A model generated the notes under the pieces. That model ran no database searches, had not been told where the DNA came from, and saw nothing but the letters and a program-made list of their open reading frames with translations. This document shows positions 25,901 through 32,444 of a stretch of 64,000 nt of DNA, one piece after another. The stretch lies in the NCBI RefSeq assembly GCF_963678635.1, contig NC_087063.1, positions 34,820,540 through 34,884,539 of the forward strand, read 5' to 3'. A program made the position numbers and the translations under genes. Numbering within the stretch: the stretch's first letter is position 1; each line of letters starts with the position of its first letter. The stretch is from Symsagittifera roscoffensis (lineage: Eukaryota; Xenacoelomorpha; Acoela; Convolutidae).

Positions 25901-26483
25901 GTGCCAGAGACGCAAAGAAACTTGAATTCATTTTGAACAGAACCTAAAACTACCCTTTCTAAATTTTGACTATTCTGTGAACAAAATTATTTACGGAAAG
26001 TCTAGTACCCGGTTGCAATACAGTTGTTATCATAAGTTTAACTTAAAAAATAGTATAACTGACGGTTCAACCGTTTCATTTAAAATTAGTTTTATTCCAT
26101 GTATTTTTTCAATTATAACTCGTCAGAACATTCAATGCTTACATGTATAAAAATCGGCTATTATTGTCTTATAGATGTTTGCATGAAAAACAGTTAGTGT
26201 CCGAATTGAAATACAATTACCTGTCTCAATTGTTTAAAAAAACGATAAAATGCAAGCTAACCGGGAATTTCTCTCTTGAGTTGTCACTGTAGAGCATGGC
26301 ACAATGGTTATCAGTATAAACCACGTAATTTTCACCATCCTGCTTTATTGCTTTTGTGGTCACTGAGTTGAGTCGCTGAAAAGTTGGTTGGAAGGATGAT
26401 GGAAGTGCTGAATATTTATGATAGTTATCGTGAAGCTCTCGCGTCGTGTCCACACCGGCTCGCTGTAGAGCATTATCAGCCAT
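3633..26483 (-). CDS. TRPM: TRPM-family (TRPM1/3/6/7-type) cation channel, 13-exon gene
   Basis: This is a transient receptor potential melastatin channel, a tetrameric plasma-membrane cation channel. The coding exons (minus strand) are 26483-26262, 19285-19209, 18787-18622, 18307-17972, 16755-16412, 15659-15359, 13822-13631, 12859-11372, 11124-10876, 10701-10403, 10200-10063, 9865-9686 and 4968-3633. All junctions are GT-AG, all phases agree, and the sum is 5328 nt (1775 aa). Domains in order: N-terminal TRPM homology/SLOG region (about 80-480), helical repeat region (480-600), a large linker with a 12-Ser run near 835, S1-S6 (about 990-1225), a pore with [19 protein letters not shown], the TRP helix VWKYQRYY, a coiled coil after 1330, then a charged tail. 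The GEV pore motif and the cysteine after it match the TRPM1/3/6/7 clade. No alpha-kinase or Nudix domain is present. The start ATG at 26483 is the first in-frame ATG in exon 1; earlier noncoding exons are possible. Confidence 0.93.
4947..5673. repeat. Direct repeat A, left copy (overlaps TRPM exon 13 acceptor)
   Basis: This ~727 bp sequence recurs at 8267-8961 in the same orientation. It begins at ACTGGATCCGAATTGCTCCG inside exon 13 and ends at AATATAGGCCGAAACC. It contains a CA-rich stretch near 5587, a family-1 SINE tail-like piece at about 5296-5345 and two TAAGCCGA motifs. The pair sits where LTRs would sit around the gypsy remnant, but the ends are not TG...CA and the copy covers a host splice site, so it may instead be a duplicated piece of the intron. 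Confidence 0.85.
6192..6614 (+). pseudogene. Gypsy reverse transcriptase fragment
   Basis: The fragment has the RT N-terminal motif [17 protein letters not shown] and the catalytic block LDCSQAYRC, where family members have L-D-x-x-x-A-Y. The second catalytic block is found past a stop, near 6682, as FKDDIG. That shows frame damage between the two halves. Confidence 0.85.
6770..7697 (+). pseudogene. Gypsy RT thumb and RNase H fragment
   Basis: The segment has [10 protein letters not shown] and [14 protein letters not shown] (RT thumb). RNase H motifs then follow: [12 protein letters not shown], the E in [10 protein letters not shown], the D in ILTDNKSL, and [16 protein letters not shown] in a shifted frame after 7400. 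Together they cover the D-E-D-D RNase H set. Confidence 0.87.
8080..8230 (+). pseudogene. Gypsy integrase zinc-binding fragment
   Basis: The reading [20 protein letters not shown], followed by [10 protein letters not shown], is the H-x-H/C-x2-C integrase N-terminal domain. The fragment stops at the start of direct repeat A', so the catalytic integrase core is absent. Confidence 0.8.
8267..8961. repeat. Direct repeat A', right copy (contains a second copy of the exon 13 acceptor)
   Basis: This is the partner of 4947-5673, with small indels (one deletion near 8430 relative to the left copy). On the minus strand it still reads ...GCGCAATTTTAG|GACGGAGCAATTCG at 8285. It therefore carries an apparently usable splice acceptor 3.3 kb upstream of the real exon 13. 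Confidence 0.85.
9686..9865 (-). CDS. TRPM: TRPM exon 12
   Basis: The exon encodes [20 protein letters not shown] and [12 protein letters not shown], matching the conserved E-x-x-C-x-x-x-Y-x-R post-TRP helix region. The donor is CAGAG|GTTAGA; the leftover AG joins the G that starts exon 13. Confidence 0.94.
10063..10200 (-). CDS. TRPM: TRPM exon 11 (TRP helix)
   Basis: This 138 nt exon completes FNNTYNQV and carries the TRP-domain helix [14 protein letters not shown] and the proline-rich [14 protein letters not shown]. Phases match both neighbours. Confidence 0.96.
10403..10701 (-). CDS. TRPM: TRPM exon 10 (S5, pore, S6)
   Basis: S5 ([16 protein letters not shown]) leads to the pore helix and filter ([19 protein letters not shown]), paired cysteines ([10 protein letters not shown]) and S6 ending LLIAVF. 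The acidic residue after the filter glycine (GEV) is the divalent-selecting position in related channels (family knowledge). The donor is AA|GTGAGT. Confidence 0.96.
10876..11124 (-). CDS. TRPM: TRPM exon 9 (S3-S4)
   Basis: The exon has 83 codons. Starting at [17 protein letters not shown], the acceptor GTGCGTCAG at 11125-11127 gives the alignment expected for the family. It encodes S3 ([17 protein letters not shown]) and S4 ([20 protein letters not shown]), followed by [10 protein letters not shown]. Confidence 0.95.
11372..12859 (-). CDS. TRPM: TRPM exon 8 (large exon: linker, S1, S2)
   Basis: This is a 1488 nt exon in phase 0 at both ends. It begins [17 protein letters not shown] and includes [24 protein letters not shown] and [14 protein letters not shown]. 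An inserted linker follows with 12 Ser, acidic residues and a basic cluster ([14 protein letters not shown]). The exon then reaches [21 protein letters not shown]1 and S2. The linker is longer and more repetitive than usual for the family. Confidence 0.95.
13631..13822 (-). CDS. TRPM: TRPM exon 7
   Basis: The exon is 64 codons between CTGTTTCAG and AAG|GTGGCA. It encodes the well-known helical-repeat segment [20 protein letters not shown] and [10 protein letters not shown]. Confidence 0.95.
15359..15659 (-). CDS. TRPM: TRPM exon 6
   Basis: The exon is 301 nt after GTGTTTTAG. It contains [19 protein letters not shown] and [17 protein letters not shown], the conserved end of the N-terminal region leading into the helical repeats. 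The donor AAG|GTAGCA is in phase 0. Confidence 0.94.
15860..16300. repeat. Intronic repeat B, copy in TRPM intron 5
   Basis: It shares blocks in the same order and orientation with 18795-19150: CATAGC-AACA near the left edge, GAAGTCGATCAC-TTTTTCGTG, CTTCCTTTTAACAAAGG, CAAGACTTTTCCTG-like, and ACTACGTTCATCGACTCTTA at the right edge. It is noncoding. Confidence 0.8.
16412..16755 (-). CDS. TRPM: TRPM exon 5
   Basis: The exon follows TTCCATTTTCAG and encodes [14 protein letters not shown], then [15 protein letters not shown], then [16 protein letters not shown], all TRPM homology-region motifs. It ends with AG before GTGGGT, completed by the A that opens exon 6. Confidence 0.95.
17270..17460 (-). 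mobile_element. tRNA(Met)-like SINE (TRPM intron 4)
   Basis: On the minus strand the element starts GTGGCCAAGTGAGCAATGC (box A). It passes through CTCATAAT, resembling a CAT anticodon loop, then GGTCGTGTGTTCGAATCCCA (box B). A body of about 100 bp follows, to the GACTAGGGCGGGG stretch near 17285. The anticodon-loop and variable-loop wording resembles elongator tRNA-Met, but acceptor-stem pairing and the full cloverleaf are not kept, so it is a SINE rather than a tRNA gene. Confidence 0.72.
17972..18307 (-). CDS. TRPM: TRPM exon 4 (core of SLOG/TRPM homology domain)
   Basis: The exon has 112 codons in phase 0, beginning with TAC after GTGTTTAG. It carries [37 protein letters not shown] and [10 protein letters not shown], the most conserved TRPM N-terminal blocks (Rossmann-like SLOG fold). 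Confidence 0.95.
18622..18787 (-). CDS. TRPM: TRPM exon 3
   Basis: The exon encodes [10 protein letters not shown], the family's cysteine-containing motif, then a basic patch ([11 protein letters not shown]) and the conserved [11 protein letters not shown] stretch. It ends in phase 0 at CCA|GTAAAT. Confidence 0.9.
18795..19150. repeat. Intronic repeat B, copy filling TRPM intron 2
   Basis: Intron 2 is only about 420 bp (18788-19208) and nearly all of it is this repeat, shared with intron 5 at 15860-16300. The repeat reaches almost to the splice acceptor of exon 3. The order and direction of shared blocks are the same in both introns. Confidence 0.8.
19209..19285 (-). CDS. TRPM: TRPM exon 2
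   Basis: This is a 77 nt exon after GTGTTTCAG. It encodes [20 protein letters not shown], the family's N-terminal W-I-x-K...C-x-F motif. The donor is GT|GTTAGT, leaving two bases that complete a Val codon with exon 3. Confidence 0.88.
19395..19650 (-). mobile_element. tRNA-derived SINE family 1, copy 1 (TRPM intron 1)
   Basis: On the minus strand there are a box A (TGGCTGAGGGTTTAGTGC) and a box B (CATTCGAATCCTAC). The element ends in a tail whose plus-strand form is GCAAAGCTGCGCTTCACAAA. Two more copies lie at 24215-24460 and 25125-25365. Confidence 0.75.
20290..23100 (+). mobile_element. Decayed CR1/jockey-like non-LTR retrotransposon (TRPM intron 1)
   Basis: Fragments of a LINE ORF2 can be read on the plus strand. 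Around 21260-21420 there is an endonuclease-like stretch ([20 protein letters not shown], then RRGGVAVF). At 22259-22304 the RT block [14 protein letters not shown] appears, and at 22451-22492 [12 protein letters not shown]. Stops and frame changes are frequent, so it is long dead. The outer limits are approximate and set by the last recognisable open segments. It lies antisense to TRPM. Confidence 0.75.
24215..24460 (-). mobile_element. tRNA-derived SINE family 1, copy 2 (TRPM intron 1)
   Basis: Same arrangement as the copy at 19395: plus-strand tail AACTGCGCTTCGCAAACACT, box B rendered as CGGATTCGAAT near 24336, and box A complement CAGCCACGGACGC near 24372. Orientation is again minus, matching TRPM. 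Confidence 0.72.
25125..25365 (-). mobile_element. tRNA-derived SINE family 1, copy 3 (TRPM intron 1)
   Basis: This is a more diverged copy: tail GAGAACTTCGCAAACACTAG, degenerate box B near 25210, box A complement CACCCACGGACG near 25273, then ACTAGCCACAAATAA shared with copy 1. Confidence 0.68.
25735..25920 (-). mobile_element. tRNA-derived SINE-like repeat, family 2, copy 2 (TRPM intron 1)
   Basis: It shares CGATGTGGCAA-TAAGCCGACAAA and the AAACCGACA block with 1605-1765. A degenerate box B lies near 25845 and a box-A-like TGGCACACTTGG (minus strand) near 25905. Confidence 0.5.
26262..26483 (-). CDS. TRPM: TRPM exon 1 (start codon)
   Basis: The exon reads [19 protein letters not shown] onward for 74 codons and ends in phase 0 before GTTAGC. 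It is separated from exon 2 by a 7 kb intron, so linkage rests on matching phase, coding-like composition and an N-terminal length normal for TRPM. It is the least certain exon of the model. Confidence 0.72.
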
Positions 26484-27235
26484 TATCAAAAGCCACGTCG
26501 CTCAAGTTAAAGCCAAACGTCATAACAAATTTAACGAAACACGGAGCAGATATTCAGATTCATTTTTCTCTGAAATCTGAAGGAAATTGAAAGAAGAACA
26601 GATCGTAGCAGAGGTAAACTGATTAACCAGCACTAAAATGACCAATTGAGCACCTTAGCCAATCTCCTTTTATACTGGAACCAATGAATCTCATTGGTCA
26701 GAAACAAACATAAAACCGGGAACAGTATTCCCTATATGATTGCAGCATATTTATCACCTCAAATAGAGCGCAAAAAACTAGCAGGAGTATCATTTTTAAA
26801 ATACATGCCGGCTCTTTCCAGAGCCCCTTCAACCTTTTCTGAAATTCAACGAACAAGAGTCTATTTAAAAATACTTTGATATTCTTAACTGATAAAATAT
26901 GTAAGCGTATAGACTGTTAACTGAACAGGTTGTTCGTATGAACACAACTTATTCGTATGCACACAACTTTTCAACATTTCTGTTTTTTTTTTTTTTTTTT
27001 TTCAAACTTTTTTCAGGTAATCAGAAGGTCAAAAGTATCATAGTAACCGAGGTTACAGTCATGAGTCCCTTCATCATGTATTCCAGTCAAAATCCTTGGA
27101 ATTTTCTAGATATGGAAGTGATAATGATAAAAGAAGATGTCAAGTGTTTAAGTCCTTTTCATTTAAAATCGATACGGGTTACGCTTCTTCAATAAGAACA
27201 CGCAACTCGACACGAGATAATATAATATACAAGTG
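26484..27235. other. Upstream region of TRPM (5' UTR/promoter side)
   Basis: It should hold the TRPM 5' UTR and promoter on the minus strand, but I see no TATA box or other core promoter element that I would call. An 18-20 base T run lies near 26980. No convincing gene is present. Confidence 0.4.
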
Positions 27236-28502
27236 TTACAAGTAAAAAATTTCGTCGAAAGTTATTTTGTCATTTATTGTTCCGAGTACGCAAGCGGCGT
27301 TCGCAATCTGTATTGCCAGGGAGATTCTCTGTTTTAAAAAGCTGCCTGCTCTGGGTTCCTCAGTGCATATGCTTAGGTTCTTACAAAGCTTGCTCAAAAA
27401 AACTTGTGCTGGGGCCGGCCGCGCCCTGAATTTCAAAAGCTAGCGGTTGAAAAAGATATCCATCATTTACAAGATCTTTATATTTGTCAATTTTTCGCTC
27501 TTCCGCTTCAGCGGCAGCCGTACCAGGGTTACAGACAGACCCGGCATTAATCCTACAAGGGGCTAAGGAGTCTACTACCGTTACATCCCACAAGAGCTGC
27601 TTACCATCAGCCCATGGAACGAGCGTCAAACCGTCTGGTCGCTTCTGATCGGTCCTGTAGAGGTGTCGTGGTTCTAAAACAGACGGAATGTGAGTAGATG
27701 ATAGACTCTGCTTTATAAGGGCATTCAGGTTTGAATGCCTAGAGAATCTCCCTGTACTTTTGAGGCAAGAAAGACCATGCCAACCATCCTCGGTAACGTC
27801 TTTTCCGCACACGCATTTATGCCGTTCGCATATTTTTGATCCTAATCGAAGTCCTATCGCAATTCTGAGTTGTTGGTTCGACAGTTTTAACCTTAAATTT
27901 TTGCAGGGGATGACGTTCAACCATTGGGATCCAAATCTATCTTGGAACGCGTTGAACCTTTTCAGGTCCGTTGGTTCGAGTCGTAAAATCAAGTCTGCAA
28001 TTTCGCTGTCAAAAATTGGCTCCGTCCAATTTTTTTGGATTTCATTTTCCGGAGCCATTTCAATTTTTCCAAGGTCAAACCACCGTTTAAGCGCATCATC
28101 ATAGGTTCCATCCACATGCTCCAAACCAAAGATTTCGCTCAAGGCATCTTTCGCTCCTACTGCTGAGGCTAAGAAAGCGGGTAAAGCGAGTAGACGAGCG
28201 GAAGAAACGCCCAAGCCACCTTTGGCTGCCGGGAGAACTGCTTGTAAAAACTGGTTATCATCCATTTTCACGTTAGTGACCTTGCATAACGAATTTCTTA
28301 GTAATTTATCGTAGCGTTCCAAAAAATCATTTTGCAAAAAACAAGGGCTCGTACGAAAAAAATATAGGAGTTTTGGCATGCTAAAGCAATTTTTCAGGAG
28401 GTAAAAACCATAATGGGCGTCTAGTTTGTCAATGACATCCGAGATTTTTTCAAGCTCCCTAATTTTTTCGTCGAGGGAGCTTGAAAAATTTACAGTGTGC
28501 AA
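27236..28502 (-). mobile_element. 3' part of a LINE ORF: CCHC motif and restriction-like endonuclease domain
   Basis: A long open frame (27381-28502, 373 codons) reads like the C-terminus of R2-type or related retrotransposon proteins. A helical region (AKGGLGVSSARLLALPAFLA) precedes a zinc-knuckle-like C-V-C...H-x3-C (CVCGKDVTEDGWHGLSC). Then comes a PD-(D/E)xK-like core: KRPDGLTLVPW followed by LLWDVTVVDS. A frameshift near 27385-27430 moves the last conserved block (RISLAIQIANAACVLGT) into another frame. The RT domain is missing upstream, so the copy is 5' truncated as expected for a LINE. The assignment to the endonuclease class is from family knowledge; the motifs are seen. Confidence 0.82.
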
Positions 28503-28879
28503 ACTGGAAATGGGCCTATATGCCCTTGGATGAATAATAAAAACCGGATGAATACTACAAAATGAATCTTTCTTAGATCAAAAACGATTGATTCAGTGTT
28601 AACATCATTTACAAAATTTCAACGATTTTTTAGTATGTACAAAAGTAAAAAAGCACAATGGTGCAAGGTCTTTTACCAGACCGACTTGTTTATCAGACCA
28701 CTATGATTAAGAATAGGCAGAGTTAGGAATGTGGTAACTCCGCCTGGTCTTTCTTGCTATCAAAATTCTCTGTACATGCACCGCTCCAAACAACTCTTGG
28801 AAAATCATTAAAGCGATGGTCCTTGGAACCGGTTTTTTAGCAGACCAGTTAAAGAAATTTTGAAAAAAAGTAAATTTCA
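28503..28879. other. Spacer between LINE fragment and Penelope-like element
   Basis: I see no coding sequence and no recognisable element. The text CAGACC/CAGACCA recurs three times, without clear structure. Confidence 0.4.
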
Positions 28880-29216
28880 AATTGTTTTCGCAACTCTGTG
28901 CATCGTCAGGATTTTCAGAAAAAACTAATCTAAATGACGATAAAACTTCAAGTTACAAATGTTATTTACATTAATTCACATAAATTTTGGTTCTGAACCA
29001 TCATGTTAAAAAATTAGCCAATTAGAGTTGACTTCTAAAATTACAATTTAGATTAAAATACTTTTAACCTCTAAAATTAAATAACAAATTTTTAATTAAT
29101 TGGTCTGGAAGTTTTCGATGGTTAATACTTTCGGTGTAGACATGCACGTTTAAAATAGAAAACTAAAAACATTTTTTTTTGACTGAATTTTCAGTGTTAC
29201 TTTCCTGCTCCTAAAC

Positions 29217-29471
29217 TCATAAGGCCGTGTTCAAGCTGGGTTTCTCTTTCCTGTGTATTGCCTCTGGTGTTAACAATTCTGTTTGGTTATTTGACCTATC
29301 TATAATTTCCCAACTAAGATCTGCACTATTTCCATCAAGACTGCATTGCTGAAGGTGGAGGCATACCTGTGAGTTTGCTGTCTTATGTTCCTCAATTCTA
29401 GTGGTCAAATGTCGACCAGTTTGTCCGACATAGGTGGAAGTGCATCCACTACATGACAATTTATAAACCAC
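29217..29471 (-). pseudogene. Penelope-like GIY-YIG endonuclease domain
   Basis: The reading YKLSCSGCTSTYVGQTGRHL, followed by IEEHK, has the two-cysteine linker and the Y-V-G-Q-T-x-R core of GIY-YIG domains in this element class. It closes the element's coding part. The right-arm copy lacks it. Confidence 0.87.
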
Positions 29472-29835
29472 ACTTGACTTGAGGTCATTAGAAAATGCTG
29501 AATTCAGTGATGAATACTATGACTCTAGTTTTCTTGCGGTGATAACCACATAAACGTTGATTAAATTTCCTAAACTGCTTGCAAAATGTTGTTGGCTTTG
29601 GTTACCTCCAAACTGTACCATCAGCATTGGGTATTCACATCCTTTGGCGATTGAATTGACAAAGTCCTCTCGCTAATCAGAGGCTTGCCCTTACCCTCCA
29701 TAATTTTGATCAGGGTGTCTACCGCCACCTTTGCGGATCATTTTTCAGGGTACTGATTTGTCAGCCATTGCGCCCTATTAATTTCCATAGCCTCATCAAA
29801 TTGCTGCCAGTTAGATGTACTCCAAAAAACTCTAA

Positions 29836-30660
29836 TTACAGTGGGGCGCAACTTCTATAGTTCAGTTTAGTCACAGTATCTGTTGGCTTTTGATAACAGT
29901 TGCAGGTTACACACCTATCCTGCAAAACATTTATGTTAAAATCCAGGAACGGCAAATTTCCCTTTGAACTAGTTTCCTCTAGAGTGAGTTGTAGATTTGG
30001 GTTAAGAGAATTGGGCGGCATCGAGGACGCAAATTGGCTCACTTCTGAATGTTCTAACAAGGTCATCCTCATACCTGAGGAACAATTTTTAATTGTGGAG
30101 CATCGTTTTCTTTGTTCATAGCGCGGCAGCAGATTTCACAGAACCAGACTATCTCGGTTATTGATGCGTATACCTCATCGGGTATTTTTCCGCATTTTAG
30201 ATTTCACCAGTTTCGGTAACAATCGCATTCAAACCCCTTTGATCTTTTTGTTACTTTCCTGCGGCAGCAAGTGCACAAACCGTTTTTGGTCATTCATTGG
30301 CTGTATCTTAGTTCCCACCGGTGTTTCTTGTCTTAGAGCAAACCCGTATTCTTTCAGCCATAGGTTTTCCAGAGTTACTGCGTTTGAAGCACTCATTGTT
30401 TCAGGAGGAGGCTTCTGGCTGTACCGCTTCTGTAAGCCAATTTCAATTGCTTCCTTCAGGGGAATATTAAGTTACAAACTTTTCACATCAAGAGATATTA
30501 TGGTTCCATCCAGATCTCGAAAAATGTTTTCAATTGTTTCTCTGGCATCTTAAGTATTGGTTTCTAAATTGGCTCCATCGATGTTGTCAAAGAACTTTGC
30601 AATAGTTTTGTAAGGGTTCTCATACGAGCTGCCCGGAACAGATAGTACTGGTCATAGGGG
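29836..30660 (-). pseudogene. Penelope-like reverse transcriptase fragments
   Basis: Readable motifs include the block I-S-L-D-V-K-S-L followed by a stop and NIPLKEAIEIGLQK (about 30415-30520), then GFALRQETPVGTK, and near the 3' side NLPFLDFNINVLQDR with CYQKPTDTVTKLNYRS. All match Penelope-like RT motifs. Stops interrupt the frame in several places. Confidence 0.82.
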
Positions 30661-30983
30661 TGTCTCAGCCTTATGTACCTTAGTTAAACCGTACAAATGG
30701 GCAAGTTGCCCCCTGTGGACCTCAACTTAGAATATAATTGATCACTTATCTCGCCTTTTCTGTACATGGCAAATAATTCTTTGTTGAGTTCCCTCTCAAT
30801 TTTCAGAGTAACCTCATGAGTGGTTGCCTCTTTTTTCATAAACTGAGCAGATTACAACAACGATTCCAGCTTTGATTAATACGTTTCTTTCCTCATTATG
30901 CAAAAACTATCCTCCTTATCAAAAAGCACAGCCAGCAAACCATTATCTTTGAGATATTTCTTCGTTGTCTCTTGGGGTTTGCC

Positions 30984-31184
30984 TTACTTTTTGGCAAAAA
31001 CCTTTGCCGCGGCTTCTATTTCACATAAAGTTTCACCAGGTAATTTTCGGTTTTTCATTTGTGAGAGGAAAATTTTGATATCAGCCAAAAATTGCGCTTC
31101 GTTAAATTTGTCTCTGATGGGATATTTTGGGCTAATTGAAAACTTTTCATGTACCCATCCAGGCAGTTCTATATTATCAAGCAC
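30984..31184 (-). pseudogene. Penelope-like N-terminal region fragment
   Basis: The reading LDNIELPGWVHEKFSISPKY onward recurs three times in the right arm (33416-34120) and marks the segment that was triplicated there. In this left arm it is single copy. The function of this N-terminal piece is unknown to me. Confidence 0.7.
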
Positions 31185-31717
31185 ATTAACTGATTGCTCA
31201 TTTCGCCCCTCAAGAGGTTCATCTCTCGGACAATTTTTTTAAAGTTTTTTCATTGGTTTTCTGATGTTGTCATTAAGCTTGCCTCAACTTGACACCTCAC
31301 GAAGCGGAAAATGAATGCCCAACACGGTTCGTCAATTTTTTTTGCACCAGCAATCGGGCTTTCACTAGCATCTCCTCATATGTTTTCCTTTCCTCATTTT
31401 CCCTAAAAGTTTCAGACCTAGTAGTTTTGATTGAAAATTTTGCACACTTTGGTCCAAAAAGCCGCGTTCTCGGGAACCCTAAACTTCAAAAGTCCGCTAT
31501 TAGATCATTTTTTAGACATTTTCTCAGAATCTTCATTCTTTGTACGGATACTTGAATTTTTTAAAGAACTTTTAATAGTCTAACACAAATTTCCAAGTTT
31601 GATTTCTTTTAAAAGTTTGTCTGAGCCAAACAACAGGAAAGAATGCTGTAGTCTTTGTTTTGCAGGCCACGATTAATGAAATTCACAAGGCACAAAGCAA
31701 ATCAAATCACACTCTCC

Positions 31718-31915
31718 TCACCCCTGTCCTCGAAGCGCAGACACTTCCTCTGCCTTCAGCTTCTGCTCACGTCTTGCTTTCGCCTTCCTCGGTGTCTGCG
31801 ATGGTCTCTGTGGTTTGCCCCTGATATTGCCACTCAGTTCTGACAGCCTTTCTTTGTGTGCCACTACCAGTCGCAGAGAATTCAGCTCCAAATTAGCACT
31901 CTGGTGCAGCTTCAA
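31718..31915 (-). pseudogene. Penelope-like 5' ORF piece, left arm
   Basis: The reading MKLHQSANLELNSLRLVVAH onward to ALRGQG is nearly identical to the plus-strand ORF at 32696-32893. It looks coiled-coil and basic. The pair fixes the symmetry of the inverted repeat. Confidence 0.65.
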
Positions 31916-32160
31916 ATATTTATAGTGATGCTCCGGGTCGTTTTGTTTGCTTTAGGAGAGTAGCCGTTTTTTTGCTGGAATAATGAGCACTCTTTTGCCA
32001 AGTAATTGACTAAACAAGTCGGCTGTTCCTTCCCTTCTGCAATGGACAATCGCCAATATCTGCTGCCTCTTCGATTTCAAATATTTTGTCAGGTCCTCGA
32101 CACAGGCTGAGTGATAGTTGTTGATTCTCTGGCTGCTAATTGGTGTTATTCACCACGTGT

Positions 32161-32444
32161 TGTATTTGACCAGTCATTTTTGATCTTTTAGAAAATTATA
32201 GAACTGTATCATTAAAAGACCCATGGACCCAGATAAATAAAAGAAAATGTAGAACTGCATCAACTAGAAAGAAAATTTATTTGTCTTATAAAATTGCTTT
32301 AAGTTATGCAAGTGTTTTTAGTTATGCAAGTGTATCAGACGTCAGCAATTCCTGGCCTATCCCTCAAAAACAACTCACTGAATCAAGGAAAGAACCTCCG
32401 ACGATTAGTGGAAGACAGTCCGTTGAAGGAGAAAAAAGTGGTTG
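32161..32444. other. Unique spacer at the centre of the Penelope inverted repeat
   Basis: About 280 bp separate the two arms. The sequence has two TTATGCAAGTGT copies near 32303 and 32321 and no convincing gene. It is the loop that would remain if the arms paired. Confidence 0.55.

Larger units (their letters stand above)
28880..32160 (-). mobile_element. Penelope-like element, left arm of inverted pair
   Basis: In minus-strand order the element has an N-terminal domain (31718-31915), a second N-terminal piece (30984-31184), an RT region (about 29836-30660) and a C-terminal GIY-YIG nuclease (29217-29471), then a ~330 bp noncoding tail to 28880. RT followed by GIY-YIG is the hallmark of Penelope-like elements. 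Several frameshifts and stops are present. The whole unit matches 32445-35190 in inverted orientation. Confidence 0.88.

Noticed and set aside
26938-27195. Plus-strand 85-codon frame preceded by a long T tract and TTTTTTCAG, like a terminal exon
   Set aside because: The acceptor-like sequence is good, but the peptide has no recognisable domain and no partner exon is visible.
30161-31555. Plus-strand frames of 130, 114 and 88 codons in the left Penelope arm
   Set aside because: They lie opposite the RT and N-terminal motifs of the minus-strand element and have no motif of their own.
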